Of a stretch of DNA of 64,000 bases, positions 45,270 through 55,117 are shown piece after piece. The notes below the pieces were generated by a model. It was not told the origin of the DNA. It searched no databases and saw nothing but the letters and a program-made list of their open reading frames with translations. Every line of letters starts with the position of its first letter. Position 1 is the first letter of the stretch. The position numbers and the translations under genes are program-made. Source of the DNA: Occallatibacter riparius (GTDB taxonomy: Bacteria; Acidobacteriota; Terriglobia; Terriglobales; Acidobacteriaceae); NCBI RefSeq assembly GCF_025264625.1, contig NZ_CP093313.1, forward strand, positions 5,704,001 through 5,768,000, written 5' to 3'.

Positions 45270-46058
45270 ATGTCGCAAAAGCCCAAGCTCGGCCAGAACT
45301 TCCTCCGCGATCAGACCGCCATCCGCCGCATCGTCGCTGCGCTCGGCGACATCTCCGCGCAGACCGTAGTCGAAATTGGCCCCGGCCAGGGAGCCATCAC
45401 CGGCCAGCTTGCCGCCCAGGCCGGCCGCGTCATCGCGCTTGAGCTCGACCGCGAGCTCGCTCCGCGCCTCCACGCCTTTCTCGGGTCAGACCGCGTCACC
45501 GTCCTCGAGCAGGACGTGCTCCAGTTCGACTTCGCCTCGGCAGCTGCCGAGGCCCGCCAGAAGCTCGCCGTAGTCGGCAATCTGCCGTACTACATCACCT
45601 CACCGATCCTGCTCCGGCTCGCTGAAAGCGCCGCCTCGCTCAACCGCGCAGTTCTGATGGTTCAGCGCGAGGTCGCCGATCGCATCGTCGCCGACCCCGG
45701 CTCGCGCGACTACGGCCTGCTCACCGTAACAGTGCAGATGTACGGCCCCGTCGAGCGTCTCTTCACCCTGCCTCCCGGAGCATTCTCGCCACCCCCCGAG
45801 GTCCACTCCACCGTCTTCCGCTGGCGCTTCGCCCCGCGATTTAACGAACTCGGTGTCGAAGAAGCTCCCTTCCTCAGCTTCGCCCGCCAGGTATTCGCCC
45901 TGAAGCGCAAGACCCTGGCCAACAACCTCCGCGCCGCGAGCTATAGCCCTGACACAATCCAGACCGCGCTTTGCAACGCCGGCATCCCCCCACAAGCCCG
46001 CGCCGAAGAGTTATCGATTGAAGCCCTCGCTCGCCTGTTTCTCGAACTCCGGAAATGA
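45270..46058 (+). CDS. rsmA: 16S rRNA dimethyladenosine transferase RsmA (KsgA)
   Basis: 262 residues from MSQKPKLGQNFLRD, the classic KsgA N-terminus. SAM-binding motif VVEIGPGQGAITGQL, acidic LELDREL, catalytic NLPYYITSPIL (NxPY) and the C-terminal helical domain with KRKTLANNLR. It dimethylates two adjacent adenines near the 16S rRNA 3' end. Length is typical. Monocistronic by layout. Confidence 0.95.
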   Translation: MSQKPKLGQNFLRDQTAIRRIVAALGDISAQTVVEIGPGQGAITGQLAAQAGRVIALELDRELAPRLHAFLGSDRVTVLEQDVLQFDFASAAAEARQKLAVVGNLPYYITSPILLRLAESAASLNRAVLMVQREVADRIVADPGSRDYGLLTVTVQMYGPVERLFTLPPGAFSPPPEVHSTVFRWRFAPRFNELGVEEAPFLSFARQVFALKRKTLANNLRAASYSPDTIQTALCNAGIPPQARAEELSIEALARLFLELRK

Positions 46059-46290
46059 TCGGCCTCTCAGGCCACTTTCTGTGTTGCTCTGTCCGGCCCG
46101 AGTGAACCGCCGCACGCCCGCCTGGGCGATAAACCGCCGCCTGACCTCCTCTGCGCATCGAGCCTCACTCAGAAACTAAATTGTGTGGCGATAAGGCATC
46201 CGGGGAGCGTATAGTGTCTGCCCGTCGGGGCCAATCGGAAATCTGCGGAATTTTCCAGTCAACTAATCCCCCCAAGATTGCGAGGATGCC

Positions 46291-49200
46291 ATGCGGCGTA
46301 GCGCGTTCAAATTTGCCCTTGTTGCCACCATCGCCATGTTTATTTCGGCTTCCGTGCAAGCCCAATGGAACACGCCGGCCATCGACGGCACCATCACCTC
46401 GAACGAGTACGGAACGAACAATAAGCTCGATAATGCCGGCAACACGGGACAGACCTGGTACATGACATGGGACGCCAGCAACCTTTATGTGGCCATCGTG
46501 AATGCCAACGTAAGCGAAGGCGCCGTCCTCTATGTCAAAGGCAATCCGCAGAATCCTGCCACATGCTGCACGAACGCCGACGGGAGTTCCAGTGGCTTCA
46601 ACTACGACGGCGCGCAGTTCTCGACTCTGCCGTTCCGCGCCGCCTTCGTCACCTATTTCAAGAATGGTTACCGCGAATACCGCAACTCCGACGGCAATAA
46701 CGGCTGGACCGGATCGACCGCCTACTACGGCCAGTACGCCGACAATGGCGGCAACAACAACACACGCGAGGTCGCGATTCCGTGGAGCGCCATCACCGGC
46801 GGAGGAATGCCATCCTCCTTCGCCTTCTTTGGGTATCTGACTTCGGGCGGCGGCTACGTTTACGGACAGGCCCCGCCCGACAATCCAGGAGCGTTCGTCG
46901 GAACAAGTGCCACGGCAACGCAATACTATGCAGTCGTAAACACCGGAAAAAACACGAGCACACCCCCCTTCTCGCTGGAACAGCCTTCGGGCTTCAGCGC
47001 TGCCGACTCCGCCGGCTTCCGCCACGACACGTTTGATCCCATCTACCGAGACCAGGAAGGCGCCGTGCCCGAAAATGCCCAGGTCACGCTGCGCTTTACC
47101 ACCCTGCACTCCAGCGGTATCTGGGGTGTCAAAGTCCGTGCCTATCTATTCGACACAGCCACGGGCAATACCACAGGCCCCATCGACACCGACATGCCGT
47201 TCGATCAGAACCTCACTGTGAACGGCACCGAGCTGGACGCATGGAAGGCCACCCTCACCATGCCGTCTGCAACCACGGTTTACTACTACAAGTTCCGCAT
47301 CAACAGAGATCAGACCAACGGCTGGTACAGCGACGATTACCTCGACGATAACGACAACGTCCACAAAGACGGAACCGGCAAACCGACGGACGGCGAGCCA
47401 TTCAATTCGTTCCAGATCACGGTCTACGATCCGAACTTCCAGACTCCGGCGTGGCTGCAGCAGGCCAACGTCTATCACATTCTTCCTGACCGCTTCCGCA
47501 ACGGCGACCAGACGAATGACTACTGCCGCACCGGATCCACCACAGGCTGTCCAAGTTTCTACGGAACCGATCCGAGCACCGTCATTCATTACGACACGTG
47601 GAATGCGCAAATGTGCGACCCGCGTGACAGCAGTTCGTCCTGCTACAACAATTTCACCCAGTTCTACAACGGCGATCTGCCGGGCGTACAAAGCAAGCTC
47701 GATTACATCCAGTCCCTCGGCTTCGACACCATCTACATGAACCCCATCTTCATGGCACGCTCCTATCACCGCTATGACACCGATCAGTATCTGCAAATCG
47801 ATCCGGCGCTGGGCGGCGACGCAGCCTTTACGTCACTCATCGCGGAGATGAACCGCCGCGGCATGCAGGTCATTCTGGATGGAGTCTTCAATCACGCCTC
47901 GTCCGACGGCCTCTACTTCGACCGCTATCATCGCTACGCCTCCGATGGAGCATGCGAGTCGCTGAGCTCCGTGTGGCGAAGCTGGTTCCACTTCAACGAC
48001 GACAACGTGCCATGCAATTCATCGGATTATCCGGCTTGGTTCGGATTCGACAGCCTGCCGACGTTCGATCACACCAACCCCGCTGTGAAGGATTTCTTCT
48101 ATCGCGGCCCGAACAACGTCACGCAATACTGGTACAGCCGCGGCGCGAGCGGCTGGCGCTTCGACGTAGCGGACGATGGCAACTTCGGGCATCCGTGGTG
48201 GAACGACTACCGCAGCTACGCCAAGAAGTACAACGTCAACGGCCCGCTGATCGGCGAGATCTGGCCCAACGCCAGCCAGTACCTGGCGGGCGACCAGATG
48301 GACTCCGTGATGAACTATCGCTTCCGCAAAAACATCATCGGCTTCGCGCGCAACGCCGAATGGCACGACGACAACAACAACGGCACGAACGATATTCCGG
48401 GACTTAGCCCCAGTCAGTTCGATCACGCGATCCGCGCGGTGCGCGACGATTACCCGGGTCAGGCCACAGCGGCCATGCTCAACCTTCTCGATTCGCACGA
48501 CGTCAACCGCGCGCTCTATGTACTCACGGAAACCGGTGACAGCGGACTGACGCAGGCGAAACAACGGCTCGAACTCGCAGCCCTGTTCCAATTCGCGTAT
48601 GTCGGCGCGCCCATGGTCTACTACGGCGATGAAGTCGCGGTGAACTCGCCGTCAAAGAGCAGCAGCGGCAACGGGCCATACGGCGATCCCTACACCCGGC
48701 CACCCTATCCGTGGACGGATCAAGCCGGTGATCCCTCCATCTACGGCCCCCCAGACACCTCAGTCTCTTCGTATTACACCAAACTCTCCCATCTGCGTAA
48801 GCAGTACCCGGCGTTGCGTAATGGAGCCTACATCACGCTGCTAACCGGAGACACCCAGCAGCCCAACACGGCTCCCAACACATACGCGTTCGCGCGCATG
48901 CTGGCCAATGAATCGTCAGCGCTCGTAGCCATGAACAACGGCGCGGCCAGCAACGCCGCGAGTATCCCCGTCGCCGGGGTGTTCAGTGATGGCACGCAGT
49001 TGCAGGATGCGATCTCCCTCGCGACTTACTCGGTGACTGGCGGGAACGTACAAGTAACACTTTCTGCTCGCACCGGAGTGGTGTTGCTGCCGTATCCCGT
49101 AAACCTCGATCTGGCGCCGCCGAGCGCGTTCATATCCACCTCACCTGCGGCCAACAGTCAGGGATGGATCAACTCGCTCCCCGTCACCGTCGACTTGAGT

Positions 49201-49737
49201 GCGAACGACTCGGGCAGCGGCGTGCAGCAGCTACGCTACTGGATCAACGATGGCCCCGTCTCCGCAGCGGCCGGCAACTCGGCCTCCACGCGAGTGACAG
49301 CAGAGGGACCCTACACTGTGGGCCTGCGCGCCATCGACAACGCCGGCAACATCAGCGCGCCCGCCACCGCAACCTTCGGCGTCGACGTCACGCCCCCTGT
49401 GGTGCGCGTATCAGTCTCCCCGCCCTCGCTCTGGCCAGCCAACGGGGCGATGGTTCCGGTTACTGTCTCCGGGTTCGTCACCGACAGTCTGTCAGGCGTT
49501 GACCCCAGTACCGCATCCTTCGCAGTGGTTGATGAGTATGGAACCGTTCAACCGCAAGGGCCTGTGAGCCTGGCCAGAGGAGGGTCGTACTCGTTCAAGG
49601 TCTTCCTGCGGGCATCGCGAAACGGAAACGACCTCGATGGGCGGAAGTACGCCATCACCGTCAGCGCCCGCGATAATGCCGGCAACCTGGCTTCATCCGC
49701 AGCGATCGTAACTGTCCCGCACGACATGGGCCACTGA
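46291..49737 (+). CDS. Large secreted GH13 alpha-amylase / neopullulanase-like enzyme
   Basis: 1148 residues. Signal peptide (MRRSAFKFALVATIAMFISA...QA), an N-terminal beta region (~25-260), a starch-binding-like or N-domain (~265-390), then a GH13 barrel. Its motifs are DGVFNH (region I), GWRFDVADD (nucleophile), GEIWPN (acid/base) and LLDSHD (region IV). The last ~200 residues contain two Ig-like modules (LDLAPPSAFISTSP, VDVTPPVVRVSVSPPS). It should hydrolyse alpha-1,4 glucans outside the cell; exact specificity is uncertain. GAGGAT lies before the ATG. GlgM/GlgE 7 kb away handle glucans internally. Confidence 0.9.
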   Translation: MRRSAFKFALVATIAMFISASVQAQWNTPAIDGTITSNEYGTNNKLDNAGNTGQTWYMTWDASNLYVAIVNANVSEGAVLYVKGNPQNPATCCTNADGSSSGFNYDGAQFSTLPFRAAFVTYFKNGYREYRNSDGNNGWTGSTAYYGQYADNGGNNNTREVAIPWSAITGGGMPSSFAFFGYLTSGGGYVYGQAPPDNPGAFVGTSATATQYYAVVNTGKNTSTPPFSLEQPSGFSAADSAGFRHDTFDPIYRDQEGAVPENAQVTLRFTTLHSSGIWGVKVRAYLFDTATGNTTGPIDTDMPFDQNLTVNGTELDAWKATLTMPSATTVYYYKFRINRDQTNGWYSDDYLDDNDNVHKDGTGKPTDGEPFNSFQITVYDPNFQTPAWLQQANVYHILPDRFRNGDQTNDYCRTGSTTGCPSFYGTDPSTVIHYDTWNAQMCDPRDSSSSCYNNFTQFYNGDLPGVQSKLDYIQSLGFDTIYMNPIFMARSYHRYDTDQYLQIDPALGGDAAFTSLIAEMNRRGMQVILDGVFNHASSDGLYFDRYHRYASDGACESLSSVWRSWFHFNDDNVPCNSSDYPAWFGFDSLPTFDHTNPAVKDFFYRGPNNVTQYWYSRGASGWRFDVADDGNFGHPWWNDYRSYAKKYNVNGPLIGEIWPNASQYLAGDQMDSVMNYRFRKNIIGFARNAEWHDDNNNGTNDIPGLSPSQFDHAIRAVRDDYPGQATAAMLNLLDSHDVNRALYVLTETGDSGLTQAKQRLELAALFQFAYVGAPMVYYGDEVAVNSPSKSSSGNGPYGDPYTRPPYPWTDQAGDPSIYGPPDTSVSSYYTKLSHLRKQYPALRNGAYITLLTGDTQQPNTAPNTYAFARMLANESSALVAMNNGAASNAASIPVAGVFSDGTQLQDAISLATYSVTGGNVQVTLSARTGVVLLPYPVNLDLAPPSAFISTSPAANSQGWINSLPVTVDLSANDSGSGVQQLRYWINDGPVSAAAGNSASTRVTAEGPYTVGLRAIDNAGNISAPATATFGVDVTPPVVRVSVSPPSLWPANGAMVPVTVSGFVTDSLSGVDPSTASFAVVDEYGTVQPQGPVSLARGGSYSFKVFLRASRNGNDLDGRKYAITVSARDNAGNLASSAAIVTVPHDMGH

Positions 49738-49809
49738 GATAGAGCCTGTTTCTCGAAGATGAGATGCCGAACGACGAAGCGTGTCCAGCAGGACAGTCGT
49801 CTTCGGCTC

Positions 49810-51036
49810 TCACTTCGCGGAGTTTGCGGCAGGGTGCTTGTTGTTCAGACAGTCCTGCCTGATCCTCGACTTCATCTCTTCTGAAACCGGGTGTCTGGGA
49901 ATAGGGCGCATAATGGGGTCCGCCGCACTCGCGACGATCCCAGCATCCATCTCTTCCGGCGTCGAAGGACCGGGCATACCGACAAGCTTCATCCGGCGCA
50001 GCCATTCAGATCTGTAGGCCCGATCCAGCGCGATATCCGCCGGAAGGGGTTCCACCAGTGATGACCGCAGTGGACCCAGATAGAGAAAGGCGTCCATCTG
50101 ATCTGCAATCGGCTTGAAAGGCTTGCCCCCGAATGCCTCGCTGACATTGCAGTCCCCGTCTGTTGTGATCGGCGACGGGAGGAACGCCTCAAGGCCTAGC
50201 GACCCGAATCGGCTGTTCTTTGTTCTCAACAGCGACGGCCAAACACCGCCCGGAGCGTTCAAATCCCCGAGCTCTTCGCCGTCCGTACCGTAGTACCCAA
50301 AACCGCCGATCACGAACGTTCTGCCGGGGTAGTGGCGCTCATACCTCGTCACGGCATCTCCTTCCCCCGGGCCGCCACCGTGCAGCAGATGGAACATTCC
50401 GAAGAGCATCAGCGCTTTGCGGTGCTTCGAAAGCACCTCACTTTCCATCACCGATGCGATACTTCCATCCCGGTCGAAAAATGGGGTGAGGTCTTCGTAG
50501 GAGCGAATCTTGCTCCAATCGATCGGCGGATCCGCAGCAACGATTCTCAAACGGCTCGTTGCAGAAAGGTGCTGATTGAGCGAGCGGACAAGCGGATAAA
50601 GCTGCTCGTAGAAGCCGGACGCTCCGCACATCTGTTGAACCGTCGTGTCTCGCCACACATGCTGCACTTCGGTGAACGGAATGTTCTCGCCGGCGATGTA
50701 CTGATCAAGGATGGATTGATACCGCCTGTTCCCACATTCAACAACGATGTCGTTCACCGATGCCGAAAAGCGCGGGTCCCGAATGAAAGAAAGGATGAAG
50801 TCGTCAATGTCCTTATCACCATGAGCGGCCGGCATCGCTACGACCTCAAACGTCTCGAACGCTTTCAAGATCGCCGGAATCGCAGGTTGTGGCGTCGGGA
50901 CCTTGACGTCATCGACCGAGTCGTCGGCCGACACCTGAGCCCTGAAAGGCTGCGGCACAAGCGCAATCATCCCAAGGAAAAGAAGGAAGAATTTCCAACG
51001 CACACTTCTCATAAGTGAAAGAGACTTCCTGTCCAT
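49810..51036 (-). CDS. Secreted hypothetical protein (ChaN/erythromycin-esterase-like N-terminal pattern)
   Basis: 408 residues from MDRKSLSLMRSVRWK (GGAGGGAAC upstream), with a signal peptide (WKFFLLFLGMIALVPQPFRAQ). The N-terminal domain has EVVAMPAAHGDKDIDDFI and NDIVVECGNRRYQSILDQYI, reminiscent of EreA/ChaN-like proteins that begin with a Gly/His strand and E-x-G elements. RALMLFGMFHLLHGGGPGEGDA follows. No firm family or activity assigned. Confidence 0.7.
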   Translation of the reverse strand: MDRKSLSLMRSVRWKFFLLFLGMIALVPQPFRAQVSADDSVDDVKVPTPQPAIPAILKAFETFEVVAMPAAHGDKDIDDFILSFIRDPRFSASVNDIVVECGNRRYQSILDQYIAGENIPFTEVQHVWRDTTVQQMCGASGFYEQLYPLVRSLNQHLSATSRLRIVAADPPIDWSKIRSYEDLTPFFDRDGSIASVMESEVLSKHRKALMLFGMFHLLHGGGPGEGDAVTRYERHYPGRTFVIGGFGYYGTDGEELGDLNAPGGVWPSLLRTKNSRFGSLGLEAFLPSPITTDGDCNVSEAFGGKPFKPIADQMDAFLYLGPLRSSLVEPLPADIALDRAYRSEWLRRMKLVGMPGPSTPEEMDAGIVASAADPIMRPIPRHPVSEEMKSRIRQDCLNNKHPAANSAK

Positions 51037-51350
51037 GATGGTTCCCTCCGTTTGTCCGATCGCCCTCACGCGAAGCTCCAGACTCAAAACTCCGGCACTC
51101 TTGACGAGTCTTCAGTTCTAGCTGCGGCCTATGTAGCAAACTACGTTGCCATCACGCACCCCGGCTTGTCAAGCAACTGCCTTAAGACCTCTCCGGGCGC
51201 GGCCGACACAAATGAGCACAAGACCGGGGTGCGACTGCTACGCGCAGAAGTCGATACTTCCCAGTTGCCGACCACTCGTCCAGAACCAGTAATCAGAGCG
51301 CTATTTTCGATCAGCGCATAGAATGAGCGCAGCGTTCCGGGGCGTTCATC

Positions 51351-51731
51351 TTGGAAGACACCGACAGACAGAACTTGGAAGAACCCGACAATCAGAACAG
51401 AAAAGTGGCACTGGTAATCCTCTTGTGCGTGATGATTCCGCTCGACCTGCTCATCGCGGACCCGGGCAGGGCGAGAGCAGCCGCTGTTTGCGCAGGGGTT
51501 TTTGCCTACACCATGTGGTCGCGGCGTCGTCTGAGGCACAGGGTTTGGTTCTGGGCCGTGTTGCTGCTACTAGCCGCGTCACATGTGGTCTTAATCCGTT
51601 TCGTCCACTGGTCAGACGCGTGGATGTCCCCGCAGGCAATTCTTGGAGTGGCGCTGCTTGATTTCGCATATGTATGCGGGCCGATTTGGTTGATCGAAGA
51701 GGCCCTCTCGAGAGAATCGAAGATTAGCTGA
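51351..51731 (+). CDS. Small membrane protein
   Basis: 126 residues from a TTG; no ATG is available in frame upstream of the hydrophobic part. Four hydrophobic stretches (VALVILLCVMIPLDLLI, AAAVCAGVFAYTM, VWFAVLLLLAASHVVLI in outline, ILGVALLDFAYVCGPIWLI) alternate with basic loops (WSRRRLRHR). No family recognised; the start is uncertain. Confidence 0.5.
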   Translation: MEDTDRQNLEEPDNQNRKVALVILLCVMIPLDLLIADPGRARAAAVCAGVFAYTMWSRRRLRHRVWFWAVLLLLAASHVVLIRFVHWSDAWMSPQAILGVALLDFAYVCGPIWLIEEALSRESKIS

Positions 51732-51831
51732 TTGTCTTATCGTGACGTTCCGATCGAGTCACCGCCAAGGCGGAAGTTTCAGCCGCGAATACCCCTGAGA
51801 GATGGTTTCGAGCCTGCTTTCGTCGGAAGCA

Positions 51832-52023
51832 TCAGAGAAAATCGGTCTTACGCGACTGGACGTAAAACGTCACCGCGAGCAGCAGCGGCACCGTCAACAG
51901 TTCGCAGATCAGCACAGCCCATGCCGTTGAACTCCAATGCACCTGTGTGCCCCACATATACATCGAGATGCCATGCAGGTGAGCAAAGGCGTATCCCAGA
52001 CTGATGATGCCTAGGCTGAGCAA
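51832..52023 (-). CDS. Possible small membrane protein or gene fragment
   Basis: The frame encodes two clear hydrophobic helices (LLSLGIISLGYAFAHLHG and STAWAVLICELLTVPLLLAV) and ends QSRKTDFL. There is no ATG or GTG after the upstream TPR gene stop, so translation would need the TTG at 52023, which lacks a ribosome site. It may be a decayed or truncated gene. Confidence 0.35.
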   Translation of the reverse strand: MLSLGIISLGYAFAHLHGISMYMWGTQVHWSSTAWAVLICELLTVPLLLAVTFYVQSRKTDFL

Positions 52024-52114
52024 AGATACCGGCCATCGTCCACGTCTGCGAGCAAAGTCAACACATCCCTGAATCCAACCAGGGTTGCGAATCAGTAGTC
52101 GGCAAAGTGCCCTT

Positions 52115-52540
52115 CTATTCCCGCTTAGTCCCCTGCAGAGAAGCCAGATGCTGCTGGCATTCCGCGACTCCCTCTTCCACGCGAAGCGAAGCATACAGAG
52201 CCTTCGCTTCCAGCCAGGAAGCGCGCGCCAGCTCGCGGTCGCCCACAGCTGCATTCAGCAGTGCATACGGCCGCAAGGTGTTCGCCAGGTCCAGAACCCG
52301 CGTCTCCAGGCTCGCCCGGTAAGCCTCCAGCGCGTCCTCATACAAAGGCCGAGCAGTCTCAAACTCCGACTCCTCCAGCCACATATCCGCGATGTGGCGG
52401 ATCGCATGCGCCCAGGCCAGCGTGAGCCCTTCCTGCCGGTATTGCGCAGCAGCCTCGGCGTAGTACTTCCGTGCAGAGTCCCGATCGCCGGCCGCGCGAG
52501 CCCGGCGTCCCTCATCGATCAATTCGGCCGCACTTTTCAT
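52115..52540 (-). CDS. Tetratricopeptide-repeat protein, 141 aa
   Basis: From MKSAAELIDEGRRARAAGD. About three TPR-like helical pairs: AAGDRDSARKYYAEAAAQYRQ, WLEESEFETARPLYEDALEAYRA, AAVGDRELARASWLEAKALYASL. No signal peptide, so a cytoplasmic scaffold. Partner unknown. A start five codons upstream is also possible. Confidence 0.72.
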   Translation of the reverse strand: MKSAAELIDEGRRARAAGDRDSARKYYAEAAAQYRQEGLTLAWAHAIRHIADMWLEESEFETARPLYEDALEAYRASLETRVLDLANTLRPYALLNAAVGDRELARASWLEAKALYASLRVEEGVAECQQHLASLQGTKRE

Positions 52541-52568
52541 GCCCGCAGAATACATCCGCCTGGACGCA

Positions 52569-52601
52569 AGAAGGCCGCTTCATTTCCTGAAGCGGCCTTC
52601 T
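52569..52601. terminator. Strong hairpin between the FecR-like and TPR genes
   Basis: A perfect 14-bp stem AGAAGGCCGCTTCA / TGAAGCGGCCTTCT with loop TTTCC, just downstream of the FecR-like gene (minus strand). The T-tract is better on the plus side (TTATCC) than on the minus side, so efficiency on the minus strand is uncertain. Confidence 0.65.
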
Positions 52602-52616
52602 TTATCCAACCTGTGA

Positions 52617-54239
52617 TTACCTGTGCGGGCTGCCCGACACATGGCTTCCGCCGCCACCCGAAGGACGTGGCGCAGGAGCCGGAGCCGAACGCGGTGCCGG
52701 AGCCGGCGCAGGTGCCGGACGATATACCGGCGCTGGCGCGGGATGATACACAGGCGGTGGCGCCGGGTGATACACCGGCACGCTCGGCGTCCTCGGAGCG
52801 GTCACCGGACCCGGCGACGGCGCCGGCGTGTAACCCGGCCGCTGCACAGGAGCCGGTGCATAAACCGGCCGCGGCGCGGTCGCCACTGGAGGAGCCGCAT
52901 ATCCCTGCCTGCCCGGAACCAACGGACCGCGGATCGTGCCACCCGGATTCGCCGTCCGGCCCGGCTCCCCGTTCACCGGTCCCGCCGTCACAAAGGTCTT
53001 GTGGAACCCTTCACGCGGAATGGCCACCGGCTTCAGCGGCTGAGCCACTGCTGTGCCAATTCTGATCGGATGCCCGCCGTCGCGCGGCGGCAGAACGCCC
53101 GGGCCGCCGGGCTCATTGCGCATCACCCGCACGATGGGTAGCACCGGCCGCACTTTAATCGGTGTCCTCACTCCCGGTCCGCCCTGCACGGGTCTCGGCC
53201 TGGGCTGATGCGGACGCATCGGCAGCCGGTACCACACCGGCAAATAGCCCACGTTGTAGTACCAGCCTCCGCCGCCGCTCCACCACGGATTGCACACGCC
53301 CGGAGCCCATCCCCACCCGAACGCGCCATACCAGTTCCAGGCGCCGCATTGGTAGGGCATATAGCCCCAGCTATAGCCGCTCACCCACATGTACCCGTAC
53401 GACGGCGTCCACATCCAGTAGCCGCTACCGTACGGATCCCAACCGGCATCCTCCGCCTCATAGGGAGACCACACGTAGCCCTGATCCGGCACGTTGTACC
53501 AGGTGCCGTTCGAATTCAAATCGCTCCATGCCGGATTACTGCTGTTGGGCTGGTCGGCAGTCGCCGCGGTCGTCCCAACATCGGCGGTGGTCATCTCCTG
53601 GTCGCGGTCGGAGTTCCACGCGTCCCACGAGTCCGGCTCGATCGTTGACGACAGATTCAGGTTGTTCAGCGCAACGCTCTCGCCGCCCTTCACGTCCAGC
53701 GACGCGCCATTGGTCCCGTCGATATGCGCATTGCCTGAGAACACCGCGAACTCGCCAGGCGCCTCATCCAGCCTCACGCGCAGCACCGTGAACCCGCTCA
53801 CCGTGACCACGTCCCCTCCGAACCGCACCCGCGTCGGACTGGCCTGATTTCCATCCTGCAGCTCGAAGTAGCCCATGCCGCTGTCGAGCGTCATTTCCGT
53901 GTCGCCGGCCTTCAGCACGCTCAACGTCAGCGAGCTCTCAGGAGGAATGCGCGCCACGCTCCCATCCTCAAACTGGATCTCGGCCCGCCCGTCTTCGCCC
54001 GTGGTGATCTGCGTTCCCTCAAACAGCGGAGTATTCGCAACGGCATGGTCCGCCAGCACATCCCCGCCCTGCGAGACCTGCACCTGACCGTCCACGCTGC
54101 TCAGGCGAACCGCGCGCCCTGAACCGCCGGCTGTCCCGCCGCCGTTCGCGTCATCGGCCCGCACCGCCGCGCCCAGAATCATCACCGTCGCTACCGAACC
54201 AACCGCTACTGCCCGCCGCAACCACGCTCCCGATTTCAT
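52617..54239 (-). CDS. FecR-domain, DUF6600-like secreted Pro-rich protein
   Basis: 540 residues from MKSGAWLRR (AGGGGAC upstream). Signal peptide to ~RADDANGGG; FecR domain ~40-200 (VDGQVQVSQGGD, FEGTQITTGEDGRAEIQFEDGS). A Trp/Tyr/Gly-rich segment follows (YVWSPYEAEDAGWDPYGSGY, GAWNWYGAFGWGWAPG), typical of DUF6600. The last ~180 residues are Pro/Ala/Arg-rich with PVYHPAPPPVYHPAP units and a Gly/Ser/His end. Probably a surface or periplasmic structural protein; the FecR-like domain here is not next to a TonB receptor or sigma factor. Confidence 0.8.
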   Translation of the reverse strand: MKSGAWLRRAVAVGSVATVMILGAAVRADDANGGGTAGGSGRAVRLSSVDGQVQVSQGGDVLADHAVANTPLFEGTQITTGEDGRAEIQFEDGSVARIPPESSLTLSVLKAGDTEMTLDSGMGYFELQDGNQASPTRVRFGGDVVTVSGFTVLRVRLDEAPGEFAVFSGNAHIDGTNGASLDVKGGESVALNNLNLSSTIEPDSWDAWNSDRDQEMTTADVGTTAATADQPNSSNPAWSDLNSNGTWYNVPDQGYVWSPYEAEDAGWDPYGSGYWMWTPSYGYMWVSGYSWGYMPYQCGAWNWYGAFGWGWAPGVCNPWWSGGGGWYYNVGYLPVWYRLPMRPHQPRPRPVQGGPGVRTPIKVRPVLPIVRVMRNEPGGPGVLPPRDGGHPIRIGTAVAQPLKPVAIPREGFHKTFVTAGPVNGEPGRTANPGGTIRGPLVPGRQGYAAPPVATAPRPVYAPAPVQRPGYTPAPSPGPVTAPRTPSVPVYHPAPPPVYHPAPAPVYRPAPAPAPAPRSAPAPAPRPSGGGGSHVSGSPHR

Positions 54240-54334
54240 GACGTCCCCTAGCCTTTCGACCCCCGCGACGTGCATCTCCACTTGCCCAACACTACTTAGA
54301 CACCTTCTCTAACCCGAAAGTCGCGCCGAATGCC

Positions 54335-54447
54335 GGCGCAATCTAACCCCTACTCCCTTCCCCCCAAACCCTGCTTTACTATTTCCTGTTCCCTACTCCC
54401 TTTTCCCTGCTTTTCTGTTCCCTGTTCCCTGATCCCTGTTCCCTGCC
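54335..54447. repeat. Tandem TTCCCTG/TACTCCC simple repeat
   Basis: Loose reiteration of CTGTTCCCTG, CTACTCCC and GATCCCTG units over ~110 bases. The same unit occurs at 6059-6074 and, in both orientations, at 63126-63272. Confidence 0.65.
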
Positions 54448-54448
54448 C

Positions 54449-55117
54449 TTACGCCCCTGCGTCCGCTTTCGTCAGCAATATCCGCGCCCGGCGCTTCACC
54501 CGCTCCAGCACTGCCGGATCCTCCGCCAGCCGCTCCAGAATGTCGCGAATCGAACCAATCTGCTGCGCCCGCCCATCCGCAGCCGACTCCACCAGCACCT
54601 GCGTCTCGCGGTCCAAACCCAGCCTGTCGTGCAGCAGCAAAGCCTGCAGCCGGGCGCCTTCAATCAGCGTGGTTGCCACGCTCACCAGCGAGTCCCCCAG
54701 CGCCTGAATCTCCGGATCCTTCGCATAGTTGAACTCGCAGGTTCCCTGCCCCGCCGGACCCGTGTAGGTGAACTTCTTCTTCCCCTGGAAAGCGACTTTC
54801 AAATGGCTCTCGCACCCGGCCTTGAACAGCTTCTTCTTCTCCGCTATCTCGAAGACGTGCGCCGCGAACTCGGCGCTCAGCTGAATGTCGCGATCAACAT
54901 CGCGAGCTTCGATACCTGGCTGACCTTCCGCCGAACCTCGCTCCGTTCTGAAGTGCCCCGTTCCATCCGGATGAAACTCCAGCGTCCACTGTGCAGGAAT
55001 CAGCCCCGGATTCGAGAACTCGACCTCGAACAGCGAGCTACCCTCAGCCCGCGCGTACGCCGTAACGGCAAAAGCGGCCACGAACAACAACGCGAACTGC
55101 CGCAAGCAGGACCTCAT
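54449..55117 (-). CDS. Secreted hypothetical protein translationally coupled to ruvC
   Basis: 222 residues from MRSCLRQFALLFVAAFAVTAYARAE, a clear signal peptide, whose ATG overlaps the ruvC stop (ATGA). The mature part has a small beta domain (EVEFSNPGLIPAQWTLEFHPDGTGHF), a KKLFKAGCESHLKVAFQGKKKFTY segment with one of two cysteines, and a long C-terminal helix (RDILERLAEDPAVLERVKRR). No family recognised. Coupling of an exported protein to a Holliday-junction resolvase may be incidental. Confidence 0.78.
   Translation of the reverse strand: MRSCLRQFALLFVAAFAVTAYARAEGSSLFEVEFSNPGLIPAQWTLEFHPDGTGHFRTERGSAEGQPGIEARDVDRDIQLSAEFAAHVFEIAEKKKLFKAGCESHLKVAFQGKKKFTYTGPAGQGTCEFNYAKDPEIQALGDSLVSVATTLIEGARLQALLLHDRLGLDRETQVLVESAADGRAQQIGSIRDILERLAEDPAVLERVKRRARILLTKADAGA

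Noticed and set aside
49766-49807. Imperfect hairpin between the GH13 gene and the convergent secreted protein
   Set aside because: GCCGAA/TTCGGC and TGTCC/GGACA pair, but the middle is mismatched and no T-tract follows on either strand.
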